Shown: positions 26,361 to 39,235, numbered from the stretch's first letter. The stretch is 64,000 nucleotides of DNA from Archilochus colubris (GCA_023079485.1 CM041115.1:29006826-29070825), one strand, 5' to 3'. The notes: generated by a model from the sequence alone, not told the origin. Program-made: numbers and translations.

Positions 26361-26388
26361 CCCCCCGTCCCTCTTCCCCCCGCCCCCC
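26361..26388 (-). other. Potential G-quadruplex motif
   Basis: The plus strand has four C runs (6, 3, 6 and 6 bases) separated by 2, 4 and 1 bases. The minus strand therefore carries four G runs of at least three with short loops, which fits the standard intramolecular quadruplex pattern. Confidence 0.6.
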
Positions 26389-27890
26389 AAGAAAAAGAAA
26401 AAATAAGAAAGAATATCAGAGCATTTTTCTGTGACAGTGGAAATGGGTTTTTCTCTTTTTTTGCCCTGAATGTTGACCACAGATGTGTGTGAACAACAGA
26501 TTCTATCATGGTGAAGATAGACAATATATTTGGGTGCTATATGAAGTGCATGTTCTGGTGTGACTTCAGAGGACAGATCTTAGGACTAGAAATGCAACAG
26601 AAAGAAGACATTGGTGGTATTCACATTGAATTTGAATTGACAAAGCATACAATAGGGAAAATGCTGCAAACTGGTAAAAAACACAATTTACAGACTCTTG
26701 ATAAACAAGAGGATGTTGAAGAAGGCTGTCCATGGGAACCTGGAAGTAAAAAAAAGAACAGTGATTAAATCAGAGTTTACTCTACTGAAGACAGCAGGAG
26801 AGGTAAAAAAGGAGTGGTAAACAAAAGATGAGGAAGACTAAAACTGAGGAAAGGAAGCATTAGTCAAGGAGGAATATCTATGAAGAAACATGAAAGGATG
26901 ATATGACTGAGAAACTAAAGACAGTTCTGTGACCAGAACAAAGAACAAGGGAGAGATGATATGGTATGACAACATAAAGAGAAATAAATGGAAACTGACT
27001 GGCATGTGCTCACTCGAGGTGACAAAGCAGAAGACTAAAGAAGAACCTGAGGGAAACTGCGAAAAATTAATTCATGACAAAGAACTAGACTGCCAGTATT
27101 TCCCTTTTCCAAGACACAACCATATGCATGACAAAAAAAAATCTCCGTTACTTTTAATTTAGTCCTCACATGTTCTTGAAACTTGTTTTGCAAACTCAAT
27201 GAAAAACTTTCATGAAAACAACTTAACAGTTTCCTTGAAAACAACATCAGAAAAGAAAGCAGTCAAAACATAAGGGAGAAACAAAACAAACAAGCAAAAA
27301 ACCAGAAAATGCAGTTTGTGTTGCTAGATATTTTATGAGGAACACTGTGATATTGAAGCATAATCACAGACCTAAGAAAAAAAGATCTCAGAAGTGACAC
27401 TTTTTTATTTTTGCATTGACTCATTAATAACTATGTCTAAATCACTTCTCACTGCTTTAGACGGGAACATTGAAAATATATTCTACACATGATACTTTAT
27501 CATCCAAAAGGAAGTTAAGCTTTATGAATGTCAGAGTAAATTCAATAATTTAAACATACTGTCATATACTGGAAATAGAAAACCAAAGCTATTTGTCACT
27601 GGCTTGGTCTCTCCATTATTTTTGTCCAAATACTTTTAACTCCATTAGTACGTGTGTGGAATAGCTTAGTCTTCTCTTTTTATTTCTTTAATACAATTAA
27701 GAGAAAAAGATAAAATACTTGCTGTTTCTACTTTTTTCATTAGAAAAATATGTAGTGTATGCATCACAGGCATCCAGGATAACCTTAGCATTAATATTTT
27801 TCTAGTGAAAAGAAGGCATCTGGAAAAATATTTAGGAGATAAATACTTTGTTTACACCTGTAACATGAATCTGAAAGACAGAAATAACTA

Positions 27891-27926
27891 CTATATATAT
27901 ATATATATACACACTATATATATAGA
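27891..27926. repeat. (TA)n microsatellite
   Basis: TATATA run interrupted by one ACACAC step, about 36 bp. Confidence 0.9.
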
Positions 27927-28811
27927 TAATGCTAAGATCAATTAATTTAGGAAATCGGAATGAATACATTAAATGCAGCAGATGCAGTCCTACAGCAAGC
28001 AAAATAAGAAAGGAATTGATTTTCCAAGATGGAATAACATTGTGTGTTAGGTAAACGATTCTTCTACTTTGTGTCAGGGAAGCGACAGTAAAACTTGATA
28101 GATGATGATCTGAAGCTTCAGATTTACACCATTAGCTAGTTTTCAAGACTGTTGAGGTTGGGTTTGTTTTTATTTTCACTAAATAAATTATCCATTTTTA
28201 TTTCTCAGTTGTCAATAGCTGACTTAGATTTTCATGGGTGTGCTGCACCTTACACTTCAGTGGAATCCAAAGATCTTCAATATATCCAAAGTCAGAGCCA
28301 GGATTTTTACATTCCACTGCTGAATGTTTCTCTCTGCTCTTTTTTTATTTTGAATGTAGGAAGACTGGAATGTAATGTTATAGAGACAAAGTGATCAGTC
28401 AGCCAAGTTTCCTGACAAAGGAAATAATGCATAACATAAAATACATGTTCCCTAACTGGGAGAAATCATCTCTAACTGGAAAGCCTGAAATAAAGTTCTT
28501 ATAGCTAGATAAAATGATCTGTGTATGAGTCAAAGAGCTAAACTGTTGACTTTTACTCATTATTCTCACATTATTTTATAGCACTAAAATAATATCTGGA
28601 TATAATAAGCACATTCCTGAAAGATGGAATAATTTGTATATTGTTTTATCCATCTCTGCAGTGTGTATGAAACTTCAGACACCTGTGTTGGAATACTTTC
28701 TGGAATAATTATATCAATCAACTTTTCTTTGATTTAGAGCAATTCTTTAAATTACTTTTGTTCTAAGGAACTTTCTGGATGAAATACAGGGAAGCTGTAT
28801 CTTCCTAGATA

Positions 28812-29060
28812 CAGAAATCATCGAATGGCTTAAAGATCACCTAGTTCCACCCCCCCTTCCTGGGCAGGGCTACCTTCCACTAGATCAGGTTTCTCACAGC
28901 CCCATCCAGTGTCACTTTGAACACTTTCACAAAGGTGACAGTCACAACTTCCTTGGGCAAGCTGTTCCAGAATCTTACTACCATCGCAGGAAAGAATTTC
29001 TTCCTAATGTCTAACATAAATATCCCCTCTTTGAATACCAAAGCCATTCTGAAGTACTTC
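28812..29060 (-). repeat. CR1 LINE, antisense 3' UTR fragment
   Basis: AATCATCGAATGGCTTAAAGATC starts the reversed tail. It is followed by CCTGGGCAGGGCTACCTTCC, CCTTGGGCAAGCTGTTCC and GAAAGAATTTCTTCCTAATG, ending near 29050. Confidence 0.87.
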
Positions 29061-29492
29061 TAGTTCATCAAAGCAGAGACAAAGCTTGTTTGTTGATCAG
29101 TTAAAAATGCTCAGTATTTTAGATATACATAGTTTGCACCACCCTTAAAATAGTTTTTGCTATTTTTGTACAATTATTTTTAACAATTCTGGAGTTGTAC
29201 TGTGGAATTTCAGAAAGTCTACCTTAAAAAAATTAAAATTCCTCAAAAGACAGACAAAGGCTAATTGCATTTAGTCAGACTCTGACCCCCATAGGTTTTA
29301 CTGTCATTTTCATTGAAATGCACACACATATGTAATGGTCTTGAGAAATTTAATAAATTTCTAATAGCAGTATTCTAACCAAAGTTGTGGATAGAAAAAC
29401 AGCATTCCACCACTAAAAATGTCAAGAAAAGATATTTTATCAGTGATTTGGGAAAATAATTTGTGTTTTAGGTATTGTTCTCCAGGTCAGAT

Positions 29493-30092
29493 CATAGAAT
29501 CATATGGGCTGGAAAGACCTCTGAGATCATCAAGTCCAGGCCCTGATCCACTACCACTGTGGTTACCAGACCATGACACTGAGTACCACATCCAGTCTCT
29601 TTTTAAAAAACTCCAGGGACTGAGAATCCACCACCTCCCTGGGCAGCCCATTCCAATGTCTGATCACCCTCTCTGTAAAGGATTTTTTTCCTCATATCTA
29701 AGTTAAACCTCCCCTGGCAGAGCTTAAGTCCATGCCCTCTTCTCTTACTGAGAGCTGCTTGAGAGAAGAGACCAACCCCCCTCCCCCTGGCTCTTACCTC
29801 CTTTCAGGGAGTTCTAGAGAGTGATGAGGTCTCCCCTGAGCCTTCTCTTCTCCAGACTGAACACCCCCAGCTCCCTCAGCCCTTCCTCACAAGACTTGTG
29901 CTGGATCCCTTCACAGCCTCCTTGCTCTTCTCTGGATCTGCTCCAGCACCTCAATCTCCTTCCTGAGCTGAGGGGCCCAGAACTGGACACAGGACTCAAG
30001 ATGTGGCCTCACCGGGGCTGAGTACAGGGGCAGAATCCCTTCCCTGGGCCTGTTGGCCACACTGTTCCTGATACAGGTCAGATTGTAGTGTG
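29493..30092 (-). repeat. CR1 LINE, antisense 3' part, relatively well preserved
   Basis: Begins with GATCATAGAATCATATGGGC. It runs through a 3' UTR of a subfamily distinct from most other copies here (GACCTCTGAGATCATCAAGTC, CCCTGGGCAGCCCATTCCAA) into the ORF2 end (CAGAACTGGACACAGGACTC, GCCTCACCGGGGCTGAGTAC). The minus-strand frame 29911-30099 encodes the CR1 ORF2 terminus ([20 protein letters not shown]). Its low decay suggests a younger insertion. Confidence 0.9.
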
Positions 30093-31704
30093 GTTTCATA
30101 TTTATAAAAGGAGTTCTGTAATTCTGAGAAATATATCTTAATTCCCCACTAAGCAGAGATTTTAAACACCAATTTCATGTTATGGAAGTTGTTCTACATT
30201 TGGCCATAAGGATAGGAGGCAAACATTGTCACAGCTTAGCAGTTTTTCTTTCTTCCCTGTTGCACCTATAATGCTTCAATGATTACTCTTAGCCTATTAG
30301 GAGAAAATTTTGGCTTTCTGCACTAGTTGTAGATACATTATAGTCCCTGGTGAAGACTTCTTAAATAATTCTTCCAGGATTCACAGCTAATGTCCAAAAA
30401 ACTGTTAAAACATTGAATCACAAAAAAAATGTAGTAAATCAATGTAATTCTACTGTTTTACACATTCTGAAAGTGATGTGATACCCAATTAAAACCTGAA
30501 AAGTGAAAAGCTATTTGTCTGCTGAGGGTGACATTCTCTGAAGTCCTTCCAAAATAGGCGTATCACACTGTGAAACAGAGGCCTGTGAAAATAGCTACCT
30601 TTATCAAAATGATGTATTAACAGACTATATTTTAGATTTACTGTCTTGTTAAACTTATTACATATGGCAATATTCACTGCTGCCAAATAAATTCTTTTAA
30701 AGATGATCACGATTCTGACAAAAAAGAGAAGACTGTGCTAATACACTTTCAATATTTTGTCTACTGCTGTACTTAGGCAGGACTAAGGCTAAGTTTTGAT
30801 ATTTGAACATGCAGAAAGTACTGTGAAATCTGTGTAGTCTTGAGTCGATCCTGCTTTACATGTGACTTGGTTTCTCAAGTATTTTCAAGGAAAACTGTGG
30901 TGTGAGATGATAATTTCTAAAGATGTCACATTATTTCCCTGGAAGGATGCTGTCTGAAAACACAAGAAAAGATCTAATATAAAAAAACAGTCTCTTCCAT
31001 CTCCTTCCCTTTGATAAGTAAATCCTGGCTATTTGAAGAAAAATAAAAAGTCTACCCAATTTAACCAGACATACGACATTAGAGAAACCTAAGCTCTGTG
31101 CACTGTCACATTTCAAATTACTGAGAAATCAAAAACACAAAAAAAACTGCAGATGATCAAAACAACTTTAAACAGGTGAAAAAATCTTTCGCTTCATATT
31201 AGGCACTACTGAAAGCAGTTACTTAGTTATTCTTTCACACATTTTCAAAGTACTATGTAATTGTAGCCATGCATTATGCAATTCTAGCCAATCTTCTAAG
31301 TCCCAAGGTAAAATGAAGCAATTCTGTATGAAAAAAAACTGTTACTGTAAAACGACATAAAGACTTTTTGTTCAATATTGGAAAGATCCTAGAGCAAGTT
31401 TACTAGTGTATTAATTTTTTTAGAAGATAGAAATCTCTTACATGCCCAGGAATATTTTGATAATAATTATTAAAATCTAATGCTTTGCAGACCAGATAGG
31501 AATCAAAGTTCACTTAGTTACAGTGAAAGTGGTCTAAATCAAAACAGATTCACTAACTACAAGTAGAATGATTTTTTTTCCAATTTTTCATCATTTCAAA
31601 GTAGAAAAAGAGTGGAAAAGTATTTGTCAGCTTTTGAGCATGAATTCATAATTTCATTGTTTTGTCACAAACATTCATATATGAGCCTTGTAACCATGAG
31701 GTGT
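30093..31704. other. Intronic sequence, nothing firm
   Basis: AT-rich sequence. At 30227-30245 a 19-base stretch is identical to the first 19 bases of the solo LTR at 8886, but no further LTR similarity follows. No exon recognised. Confidence 0.5.
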
Positions 31705-31903
31705 ATCAGTGGTATCAGAGTGTCAAAGGATTTACTAATGTCTAGGTAGATAACATCCACAGCCTTTCCCTCAATCCACTAAGTGGGTCACTTGGTCATG
31801 GAATGAAGTCTGTTTATTCAAGTGGGCCTTGGCTTTCATAAACCCATTTGGACTGGGCCTGATTGCTTTGTTGTCCTGCACGTGCTGCATGATGACATTC
31901 ATA
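31705..31903 (-). repeat. CR1 LINE, antisense RT remnant (left part of a disrupted copy)
   Basis: AATGTCTAGGTAGATAACATCC is the reversed RT segment seen also at 13365-13385 and 55715-55735. The copy is cut by the tail of another CR1 at 31904. Confidence 0.7.
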
Positions 31904-32055
31904 GAATCATAGATTCATAGAATGGTTTGGGTTGGGAGGGACCTCAAAGATCATCCAAGTTCCAACCCCCCTGCATGGGCAGGGACATCTCCCATTAAAC
32001 CAGGCTGCTCCAAGCCCCATCCAACCTGGGCTGGGACATTTCCAGGGATGGTGTC
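31904..32055 (-). repeat. CR1 LINE, short young antisense 3' end nested in an older CR1
   Basis: The tail TCATAGAATCATAGATTCATAG at 31901-31922 is followed by AATGGTTTGGGTTGGGAGGG and ACCTCAAAGATCATCC, close to an intact CR1 3' end. It stops after about 150 bp, where older CR1 endonuclease-side sequence resumes (TGGCCTTCTCCTTGATTC). Confidence 0.85.
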
Positions 32056-32780
32056 CTGTTGGCCTTCTCCTTGATTCTTATACATAAACACTCAATTCTT
32101 TACTCAATATTATCAAGCTTTAGACAATCAAAATACTGCCTAATGCACAGAGTCCTCCCAACACCTCTCCTGCCTTGCCTATCTCTGCTGAAGTGTATAG
32201 CCATGCATTGCAGCCCTCCAGATTTGTGAGTGATTTCACCACATATCTGTGATGGCAACTATGTCATAGTTTTCCTGCTGCACAGTGGCTTCCAGCTTCT
32301 GTTCGTTCCCCATGCTGTGCATTGGTGTAGATGCACTTCAGCTGGGCTACTGATCCTGACATGTTTCTTAGGGAAGAAGCACTAATTCCTACCTGATCAC
32401 TCTCACAGTCTTCCATGGTTTCTAAGCCATCAGTAATCCTTGTGTTTTCACTGCTGCATGTCTTTCCATCCCCTGATATCACTGAGATGGCAGACTGAAG
32501 GACTTGTGCTCCTGATCCCTTAAGCACTAGTCCCAAGGCCCTAAAGGCTCTCTTGACTGTCTTCAGGCTTCTTCTAGCGGCTTAATCATTGTCTATCCAA
32601 AAAATAATAATAGATAATAATCTGAGACCAATGCCAGGGCAATACTCTTTCTCTTCACAACATCCTCAGGGAGGCAGAAGAATTCCTTAAAGATGTGGGT
32701 TGTCTGCATTTCTGGGCCTTCTGTTCACTTCCAAATTGAGTCTCTCATTGGCCCATCTGTTGTTTTGGAGGTTTTGTTGT
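32056..32780 (-). repeat. CR1 LINE, antisense, ORF1/ORF2 junction region
   Basis: The sequence corresponds to the 5' part of ORF2 and what lies upstream of it. The minus-strand frame 32264-32536 ends in VAQLKCIYTNAQHG, the usual start region of CR1 ORF2. The segment 32600-32740 (AGGGAGGCAGAAGAATTCC, GGGCCTTCTGTTC) resembles 8290-8360. It represents the upstream part of the same old copy as 31705-31903. Confidence 0.72.
32264..32536 (-). pseudogene. CR1 ORF2 start-region remnant
   Basis: This 90-codon minus-strand frame contains QLKCIYTNAQ, the conserved N-terminal motif just before the APE-type endonuclease of CR1 ORF2. The preceding serine- and glycine-rich part would be linker or ORF1-proximal sequence. 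Truncated and isolated, not a gene. Confidence 0.6.
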
Positions 32781-33019
32781 TGTTGTTTTATTTTTTATTT
32801 TGTTTTGGAAACTGCAGCATCTTATGTAATATTCTATACACTCTATAAAAAGAAATATCTTTGATATTTACCTTAGTACCCACAAAGTTTTCAAGGTGAA
32901 AGTCTTTAAATTTTCATCTTATGCTAGCATTAATGACACAGCTGCATTGTTTATGTGTCATTAAACTTTGAAGGAACATGTATCACTTTCAGATTCTGAG
33001 AATATGTAATATAATTCAG

Positions 33020-33450
33020 AATCATCAGACCTGGCAAGCAGAGCTTAGAGAAGCCATGTCTGCTGGATGGATTCCATGCAACTCTGGTCAAACTGGCAGA
33101 CCTTCAGTGACCAGCTGGCAAGCACTTCTATGTGAGCTGCAGTGAAAAATGATGTGCCCCTCTTTGTTTATCCACGCTGAAGTGCCTCTGGTTACCAGTG
33201 CTGAGTAAGGTCATCTTCTATCTGGGAAAGGAGGAGTCAGGGCTTGTTTGCCATTTTTCCTGGCTCCATCAGCCATTCTTGTGAGATATGTGATCTCCTC
33301 CTGGCTCTCTCAGCTCCTTGAAGTTCTCTCAGTTTGGGAAACCCACACCCACCCCCCACTCCCTGTTTGCTGACCTAGAGCACTCTGCAGTTGCTCTTGT
33401 CAGCAACTAGGGACCAGTCCCCCTGTCTAAATGAAAAACTTATTTGTTTG
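33020..33450 (-). repeat. Possible 5'-most CR1 sequence
   Basis: A GC-richer stretch beginning about 240 bp beyond the CR1 ORF2-start block, with Trp/Pro-rich codons and CCACACCCACCCCCCACTCC. Position and composition suit the 5' end of the same antisense CR1, but I recognise no diagnostic motif. Confidence 0.3.
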
Positions 33451-36061
33451 TCATAATTGCTGTCTTGGGAAGACTGCCGCAGCCTCCTCACTGACACCTT
33501 ACTATTGTTTACAAGTCATTCTTCATGTCATTATTCACTAGATGCCTATTGTTAAGTATATTATCAAGAGAAATATCTTTTAATGAAGATCAAGAGAAAG
33601 ATTTCTTTAGATAATATGAAGAATATCACTGATGTGATCTTGTGGAAAGGACTTCGGCTATACTGTGATCAACTCAAGTTTATTTTCTGTTTCTCTCATA
33701 CCAGAGTGCCTGGACTAAATACCTTTATCATCCCACTAGTACTAAATTTCCTTATTCTACTTCTCAATATTTGTCTTCAGTGATTTTCAGGATTTAGTAA
33801 AATTGATCTTAGTAGATGAGCTAGCAGAAGTAGAAATTTATGACATCCTAAAGCATCAGTTATCCACTACTGTAATAAAAAGTAACAAATACAGCTTAAG
33901 TACTAGCCTGATCAAAAGAAATTTAAGTGAGTCATAAAACTCTTGAACAGTGGAATGTTATTCATAGCAAAATTTTCCATACGCCCTTGTCATATATAAT
34001 ACCTTTTTCTTTCCATGAACATCTTTTGAAAATTAATATGGTTTTATTAAAAAGGGTTTTACTGGAATTTCTTTTTAAATAGCACTCTGTAGGATGGTGT
34101 ATTTATGCAGCAATTTTGTACTCTTGGTAATTTATTAGCAGGAATTAAGTCAAATAATTTACATCAGCTTCCAAGAGCATAACAGTCATATAACAGTAAT
34201 TTTGTCCCTCCCCCTCCTGAATTCTACATTACAAGGCATTAAATCTGCTAAAGAGGTAGTGGACTGATTTGTAGAAAGTGTTCAGAAGAGAAGTATTATG
34301 TCTTCAAGTATGTCATTGTAACTGGGAAAAAAAATCTTTTCTAATGAAAGAAAGAAATCTATTTTTCTTTCTTTCCCAATGGGACAAGACAAAGACTTTA
34401 ACTTCACTGTCAAATATAAAATAAGTGAAATAGAAACAGCTTCTTGTAATTAAATTAGGTAACATTATACAAAAAATCTATGAATTTTCATTAACTGAAT
34501 CTTTTTAAACCAGTTAGAAAAATTCAAGAAGTAGCTCTAAAAGGTTAGAGTTACATTCATCTAGCAGTCAGAGGTCATACTGGGGCTGCCCAACGCTGAT
34601 CATAGAATTAGAGAATTGTAAGATTGTTTTTTAAGAGACTTTAAGGTCACGTAATCGAACTAACCTTCAAGGAGCTTAAATTATGTTGAAACTATGCTAA
34701 TACCCACAAAGAGCCTCTATTGTAATTTCAATAAAGCAGTCTCACTGTTCATTATTTTTTACTGTATTTAATGACTAACAATGATACCCAACAGTCACAC
34801 ATTTGAGTTAATTGAAGTGTCAGGCAAAACAACTTGGTGCTGGTTGCTATAATCCTTGCTGTCCTACTCCAACAAAATTGCTCTGGCTGCTTTTGATCAT
34901 ATAACTCAGACACAACAGAAGCGGATACCTACCGATCATCATATAGTGATGATGCAAATACCTGCTGTCATCATTGACAAATTACTGATACTCCTAGTTA
35001 CCCAATTATTTTTTTTTTTTAATAGCTGAATGAAAATACTGTACTTGGTTTGAAAAGAAACATTTAAAACTGTGTGTATATGCTAATAGAATAATTACTA
35101 ACTGTACAATACACATTCCTTGAAAGAATTCCAAAAAGGAAAAAAAAGCATAAAATACAGATTCTTCTTAGAGAATTAAGTTCTGAAATACTGAAAGTTT
35201 TTCTAGGGCTGAAGAGTGCTTATTTCAAAGAAATCTGACATCTGGAAATGTTATAGACAGCTTAATTACCATATAATGTTTTTTATTATTAAGTAGTTAC
35301 GAAATATCTTTCTACTAGTAAGCATGAAATGTTTTTAGTAGAATGTTTCTTTGGGAAAGACTCCATATTGGGTTGCAAATTCTGTGTTGATTTTGCTTTG
35401 CATCGTATTAAAAATATTAATAAAATAATTTTTTGCAAACTAGATTTTTTTTTCCTGATATTTCATATGTTGAAGTTAATCTTACATACACATTTGTTAA
35501 AATTTCTTGAGTTTGAATGTACATGAAATCAACAGATTCAATGCATTTATTTTTTTTTTTTTTGTAATGCGTTGTAGTTTGAGGCTTATGAAATCAAATG
35601 AAATCTAACAATAGATAGATTGTTTACAGAAGGATATAAAAATGATAAACAGTTTAAATCTGTTTCTAATCTTTCAATGAATTTTTACTTTCCTTATACA
35701 TATATCTGTCTCCTCCATATAGTTAGACTAGAAGCCCAAGTGAGATATTAGGGTGTGAGTATACTCACTATAAAACTAATAAGCATAATTCCACAGAAAC
35801 CGGCAGGAAAGACTGTGGAAGAAGACTTTCTTCCAAGAAGACTTTCTTCTCAAATCCTAAATTTGAGAGTAATAATTTTCTCTGTCAAACTCATGTTGAT
35901 GACCTGGTTGAAGGAAGCTTTAAGTCACATTAGCATTCCAAAACAGATCTGAACACACATATGACATTACTAGCAGGAGTTTACATACTGAGAGAGAGTG
36001 AAGGAACGTTTTGGGTTTTTTCAGTTTTCAAGTGATATTATCTGATGACACTAAAATTTAA
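33451..36061. other. Intronic sequence, nothing firm
   Basis: AT-rich sequence. A very decayed CR1-like tail may be present at 34600-34680 (ATCATAGAATTAGAGAATTG). A T14 tract lies at 35550-35563, and a 16-bp duplicated motif AGAAGACTTTCTTC lies near 35819-35850. No exon. Confidence 0.5.
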
Positions 36062-36450
36062 AGAATCAGAGAATCAAGTTTGGGTGTGAAGGCACCTTAC
36101 AGATCCTTTAGTTCCAACACCCATTCCATGGGCAGGAACACCTTCTACAAAACCAGTTTGCTCCAACCTGGCCTTGAACACTCTGGGGAGGCAGCATCCA
36201 TAGGTTCTCTATGCAGCCTGTCCCAGTGTCTCACTGCCCTCACACTGAAGAATTTCTTCCTACTGTCTAACCTAAATCTACTCTCTTCCAGTTCAAAACC
36301 ATTGCCCCTCATCCTATTGCTACAAACCTTTACAAAAAGTCCCTGTCCACCTGTCAGTACTGGAAGACTGCTATAAGGTCCCCCCCAGAGTCTTCTCCAT
36401 CTTGACTGATCTCTAGTCTCAGCTGTCTTCATAGATGAGGTGCTTGGGCA
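36062..36450 (-). repeat. CR1 LINE, antisense 3' UTR fragment
   Basis: AATCAGAGAATCAAGTTTGGG begins the reversed tail, followed by CCATGGGCAGGAACACC, TGCAGCCTGTCCCAGTGTC and AGAATTTCTTCCTACTGTC, ending in TTCATAGATGAGGTGC. The plus- and minus-strand frames here are shadows of the repeat. Confidence 0.87.
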
Positions 36451-38389
36451 TGATTGACACCTCTGTTTTGCTCAAGAGTAAATCCAAAATTCTTGATAGG
36501 GAGAACTGATGGCTTTCCAGGAATTATCTAAATAGAAGACAATATTGGTCTATGGTAATAGCAACTACTTATAGTGAACCGAGAAATAGATTCTAACAAA
36601 ATAACAACTGGAAGCCAAGCAGTGATAATTCTACTTTGTATTCAATATGGAAGTGTATCCAGAGGAGTTTATTAGAAAAATAAAATGTTAAAAAACGTAA
36701 TATTTTTCAGATGTAACTAGAGCAATTATATTTAATCAAAAATTTTATTCTTGGGGAAGACTATAAGGTTCCAAAGGCATCCACTGCTATAGCTTGCTGA
36801 TATTAGAAGAATAACAATTTCTGAGAATGCCAAATAATGTTTTCCAAACTCTGACAGTGGATGAATGCAACCAATGGCAAGCCCTGAAAGTAAGGAACCT
36901 TTCCAAGGCAAGAACAGGACCTTCTCCAGCAGCTAGACCAGTGTCCCATTGTGTAAATCAGGAAATAATTATCAATGTATGTGTCCTCATAGAAGTCAGG
37001 CAAAACAGATTGTTTTGCACCTTGCTCCTGCATCTGCAGTGACTTGATTTAAAGTTAAAAAAAAAACCAAAGATTTTCAACTGTAGATAAATTTCTTTTT
37101 TTTTTTTTTTTGTTTCCTTTTATTAACAATATTAATACTCCCTTACAGATGTTTGCACGGAATCTAGTGTTCATATTATATAATAATACTACCAGAAAAT
37201 TCAGGGACAAATTATAAATATTATGGAATTACTTACAACATTATGAGTGGAAAGGTGTCCTCCAAAGAAACTCAACTTCTACCGAAGTATTTATATTTAT
37301 ATAATATGTCAAAAAGTTCCAGAACAGTTCTTAACTCCTTATTGTTTATATATAGTTACCCCCCTTGGATAGTATCTTACCTCTCAGAAAAATAATACCT
37401 TTCTATTTTTAGAGAGTATGAAACATGTTCAGCTCTTTAGTACATTTATTTCAAGTCAAATCTACTTCTTTAGTTGTAATGAAACAAAATCATGATGAAA
37501 TTTTTACTCATTTTCTCACACATGAGTTTGTTCCCTGTAGTGCTATGAGAAGCTGTTTAGGATCAGATGGTGGCTTGAAGGAAGAAATCCTTTCTGTCTA
37601 ACTGAATACATGGGGCTAACTACTAGGTCACAGATTCATGCAGCACTGGATTCAATTATTTTTAAATCAATGGCAGTAAGTCAACACTCTCTGACACTCT
37701 GAAAAATATGAGAGGGTGTACAGTCTGGCTCTGAATTGCTCCTACAGTACACAACTTTTCTGTCACTTGTGGCAAGTAATGGAGAAAAAGTTGAAAAAGA
37801 AAACATTTTCACAGTGAAGCTTATCTATAATAAATATCTTCTTAACTGATGTACCATACTATCCTTTCTGTGGGATATTTGCAGTCCCAAGAAACACCAG
37901 TTTCTGGTTTATGTTTTCCAGTGAGTTCTTCTCTAAGTAATTTCTCATTCCATTCAAAACACCAGGGTTTTTTTAGGGCTAGGACTGTATCTGCCATTAT
38001 TCTGATGATCTGCTTGACTGTTATAAACAATCAAGTACAAAGACAAGTTTTGGAGTTAAATAGGATATTTATGTGACTGATGATAATCACAGAATGAAAA
38101 TTCTCATATGTGGTGTGACACAGTTCTTTTTTGCAGTTTATCAGTGACTATTTTGTGGTCACCATTTCCAAAGTATTACTAGTGTCTGTATAGAAGAAAA
38201 CAAAACAGAAAAAGAATGATCTAGTAAAATGTACAATATTGCCTTTATATTTAGGAAGTGTCTGAATACATTAATGTTCATGGAAACACATATGAAGGTT
38301 TTACATTTTAGAACAAGCTTCAGCTTGGAAGCTTAGGGCTCAGTTGGAAGGAATTCCATGGTAAGCTTTCATGAGGAGAAGAGGATCTA
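36451..38389. other. Intronic sequence, nothing recognised
   Basis: AT-rich sequence with a T16 tract at 37096-37111. No exon or transposon identified. Confidence 0.5.
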
Positions 38390-39235
38390 GAGAGCACTAG
38401 GAATTTTTCAAGAACACTCTCCTGGTTAGCCAAAACTAGTTCATCCCTTCTAAAGGCAATGGAAGTAGGCAGAGCAAGTGACCCTTAACTACAAGTGTCT
38501 GGTCTGCTCAGAACTAAAAGGGAAAGGTATCAGAGGTTGAAAAATTGAACGTTACCTGATGGAAATTACAAGGACATTACCAGCAAATGTCAAGAAGCAG
38601 TTAGGAAAGATAAAACTTCTTGTGAGCTAAATTTGGTCAGAGATGTCAAAAACTTCAGAGAGGGTTCTTCACATATATTAGCAACATGCAAGAAACAAGG
38701 CCTACTATTAAACATGAGAGGTGAACTAGTCACCAACAATAATGAAATGGCAGAGATTCTCAACACTTGTTTTCACCCTTTTCTTTACCAGTGCTGTTAG
38801 GTCCCAGGACATAGGAATGAAAGTCCAGGCTGATGCAGACACCAACCCACCACCAGTGAAAGAAGAGTTGGTGTATTTGTCACTATTACAGGAGCTTGAC
38901 CCCTGCAAATCAGTGGAGCCAGATAACATCAATCCTAGGTTATTAAGAGAGATGTTGCTGCAAAGCAATAATAATCTTTGAGAAGTTTTGGAGTCTGTGA
39001 GAAAAGCCTGAAGACTGGGGAAAATTATTGTCACCCCAATCTTTAAGAAGGCTTCCTAGGAGGACCCAGGCAATTATAGACCAATTAGCCTCACTTGATT
39101 CCTGGGAAAGTCATGGAGCAAATCCTCCTGGGATGATCATAAGTCGACTGAAATGTGATTGGGAAAAGCCAGCATGGATTTATCCGGGGCAAATCATGCT
39201 TGACAAACTTAATTGCCTTCTGCAACAAAGAAACA
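38390..39235 (+). repeat. CR1 LINE, sense, RT N-terminal region without 3' end
   Basis: Decayed sense CR1 ORF2. Plus-strand fragments read AEILNTCFHPFLYQC-like sequence, then the DPCKSVEPDNINPRLLREM stretch (the SMGPD..HPRVLREL motif of CR1) and, after frameshifts, IVTPIFKKAS, NYRPISLT and WIYPGQIMLDKL. Both ends are lost. It is one of the few sense copies in the 42-kb intron. Confidence 0.8.
38742..39235 (+). pseudogene. CR1 ORF2 reverse-transcriptase remnant (sense)
   Basis: A frame-broken RT segment. The open stretch 38742-38981 carries KSVEPDNINPRLLREM. After a stop, the frames change to give NYRPISLT (about 39070) and KPAWIYPGQIMLDKLN (about 39165-39210). At least two frameshifts and one stop are needed to explain it. 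Non-functional. Confidence 0.78.

Larger units (their letters stand above)
20521..28811. other. 8.3-kb intronic stretch with little recognisable content
   Basis: No CR1 is seen. Visible items are an 18-bp minisatellite (22986-23053), a GC-richer patch at about 23866-24545, a C-rich run (26361-26388) and a TA tract (27891-27926). Short open frames such as 26508-26768 and 28152-28394 have no recognised domain, no flanking splice pattern in the CNTNAP frame and ordinary AT-rich codons, so I do not call them genes. Confidence 0.5.

Noticed and set aside
26508..26768. 86-codon open frame with mixed codons
   Set aside because: No recognised similarity, no start context or splice sites that link it to the gene, and a length expected by chance in 64 kb.
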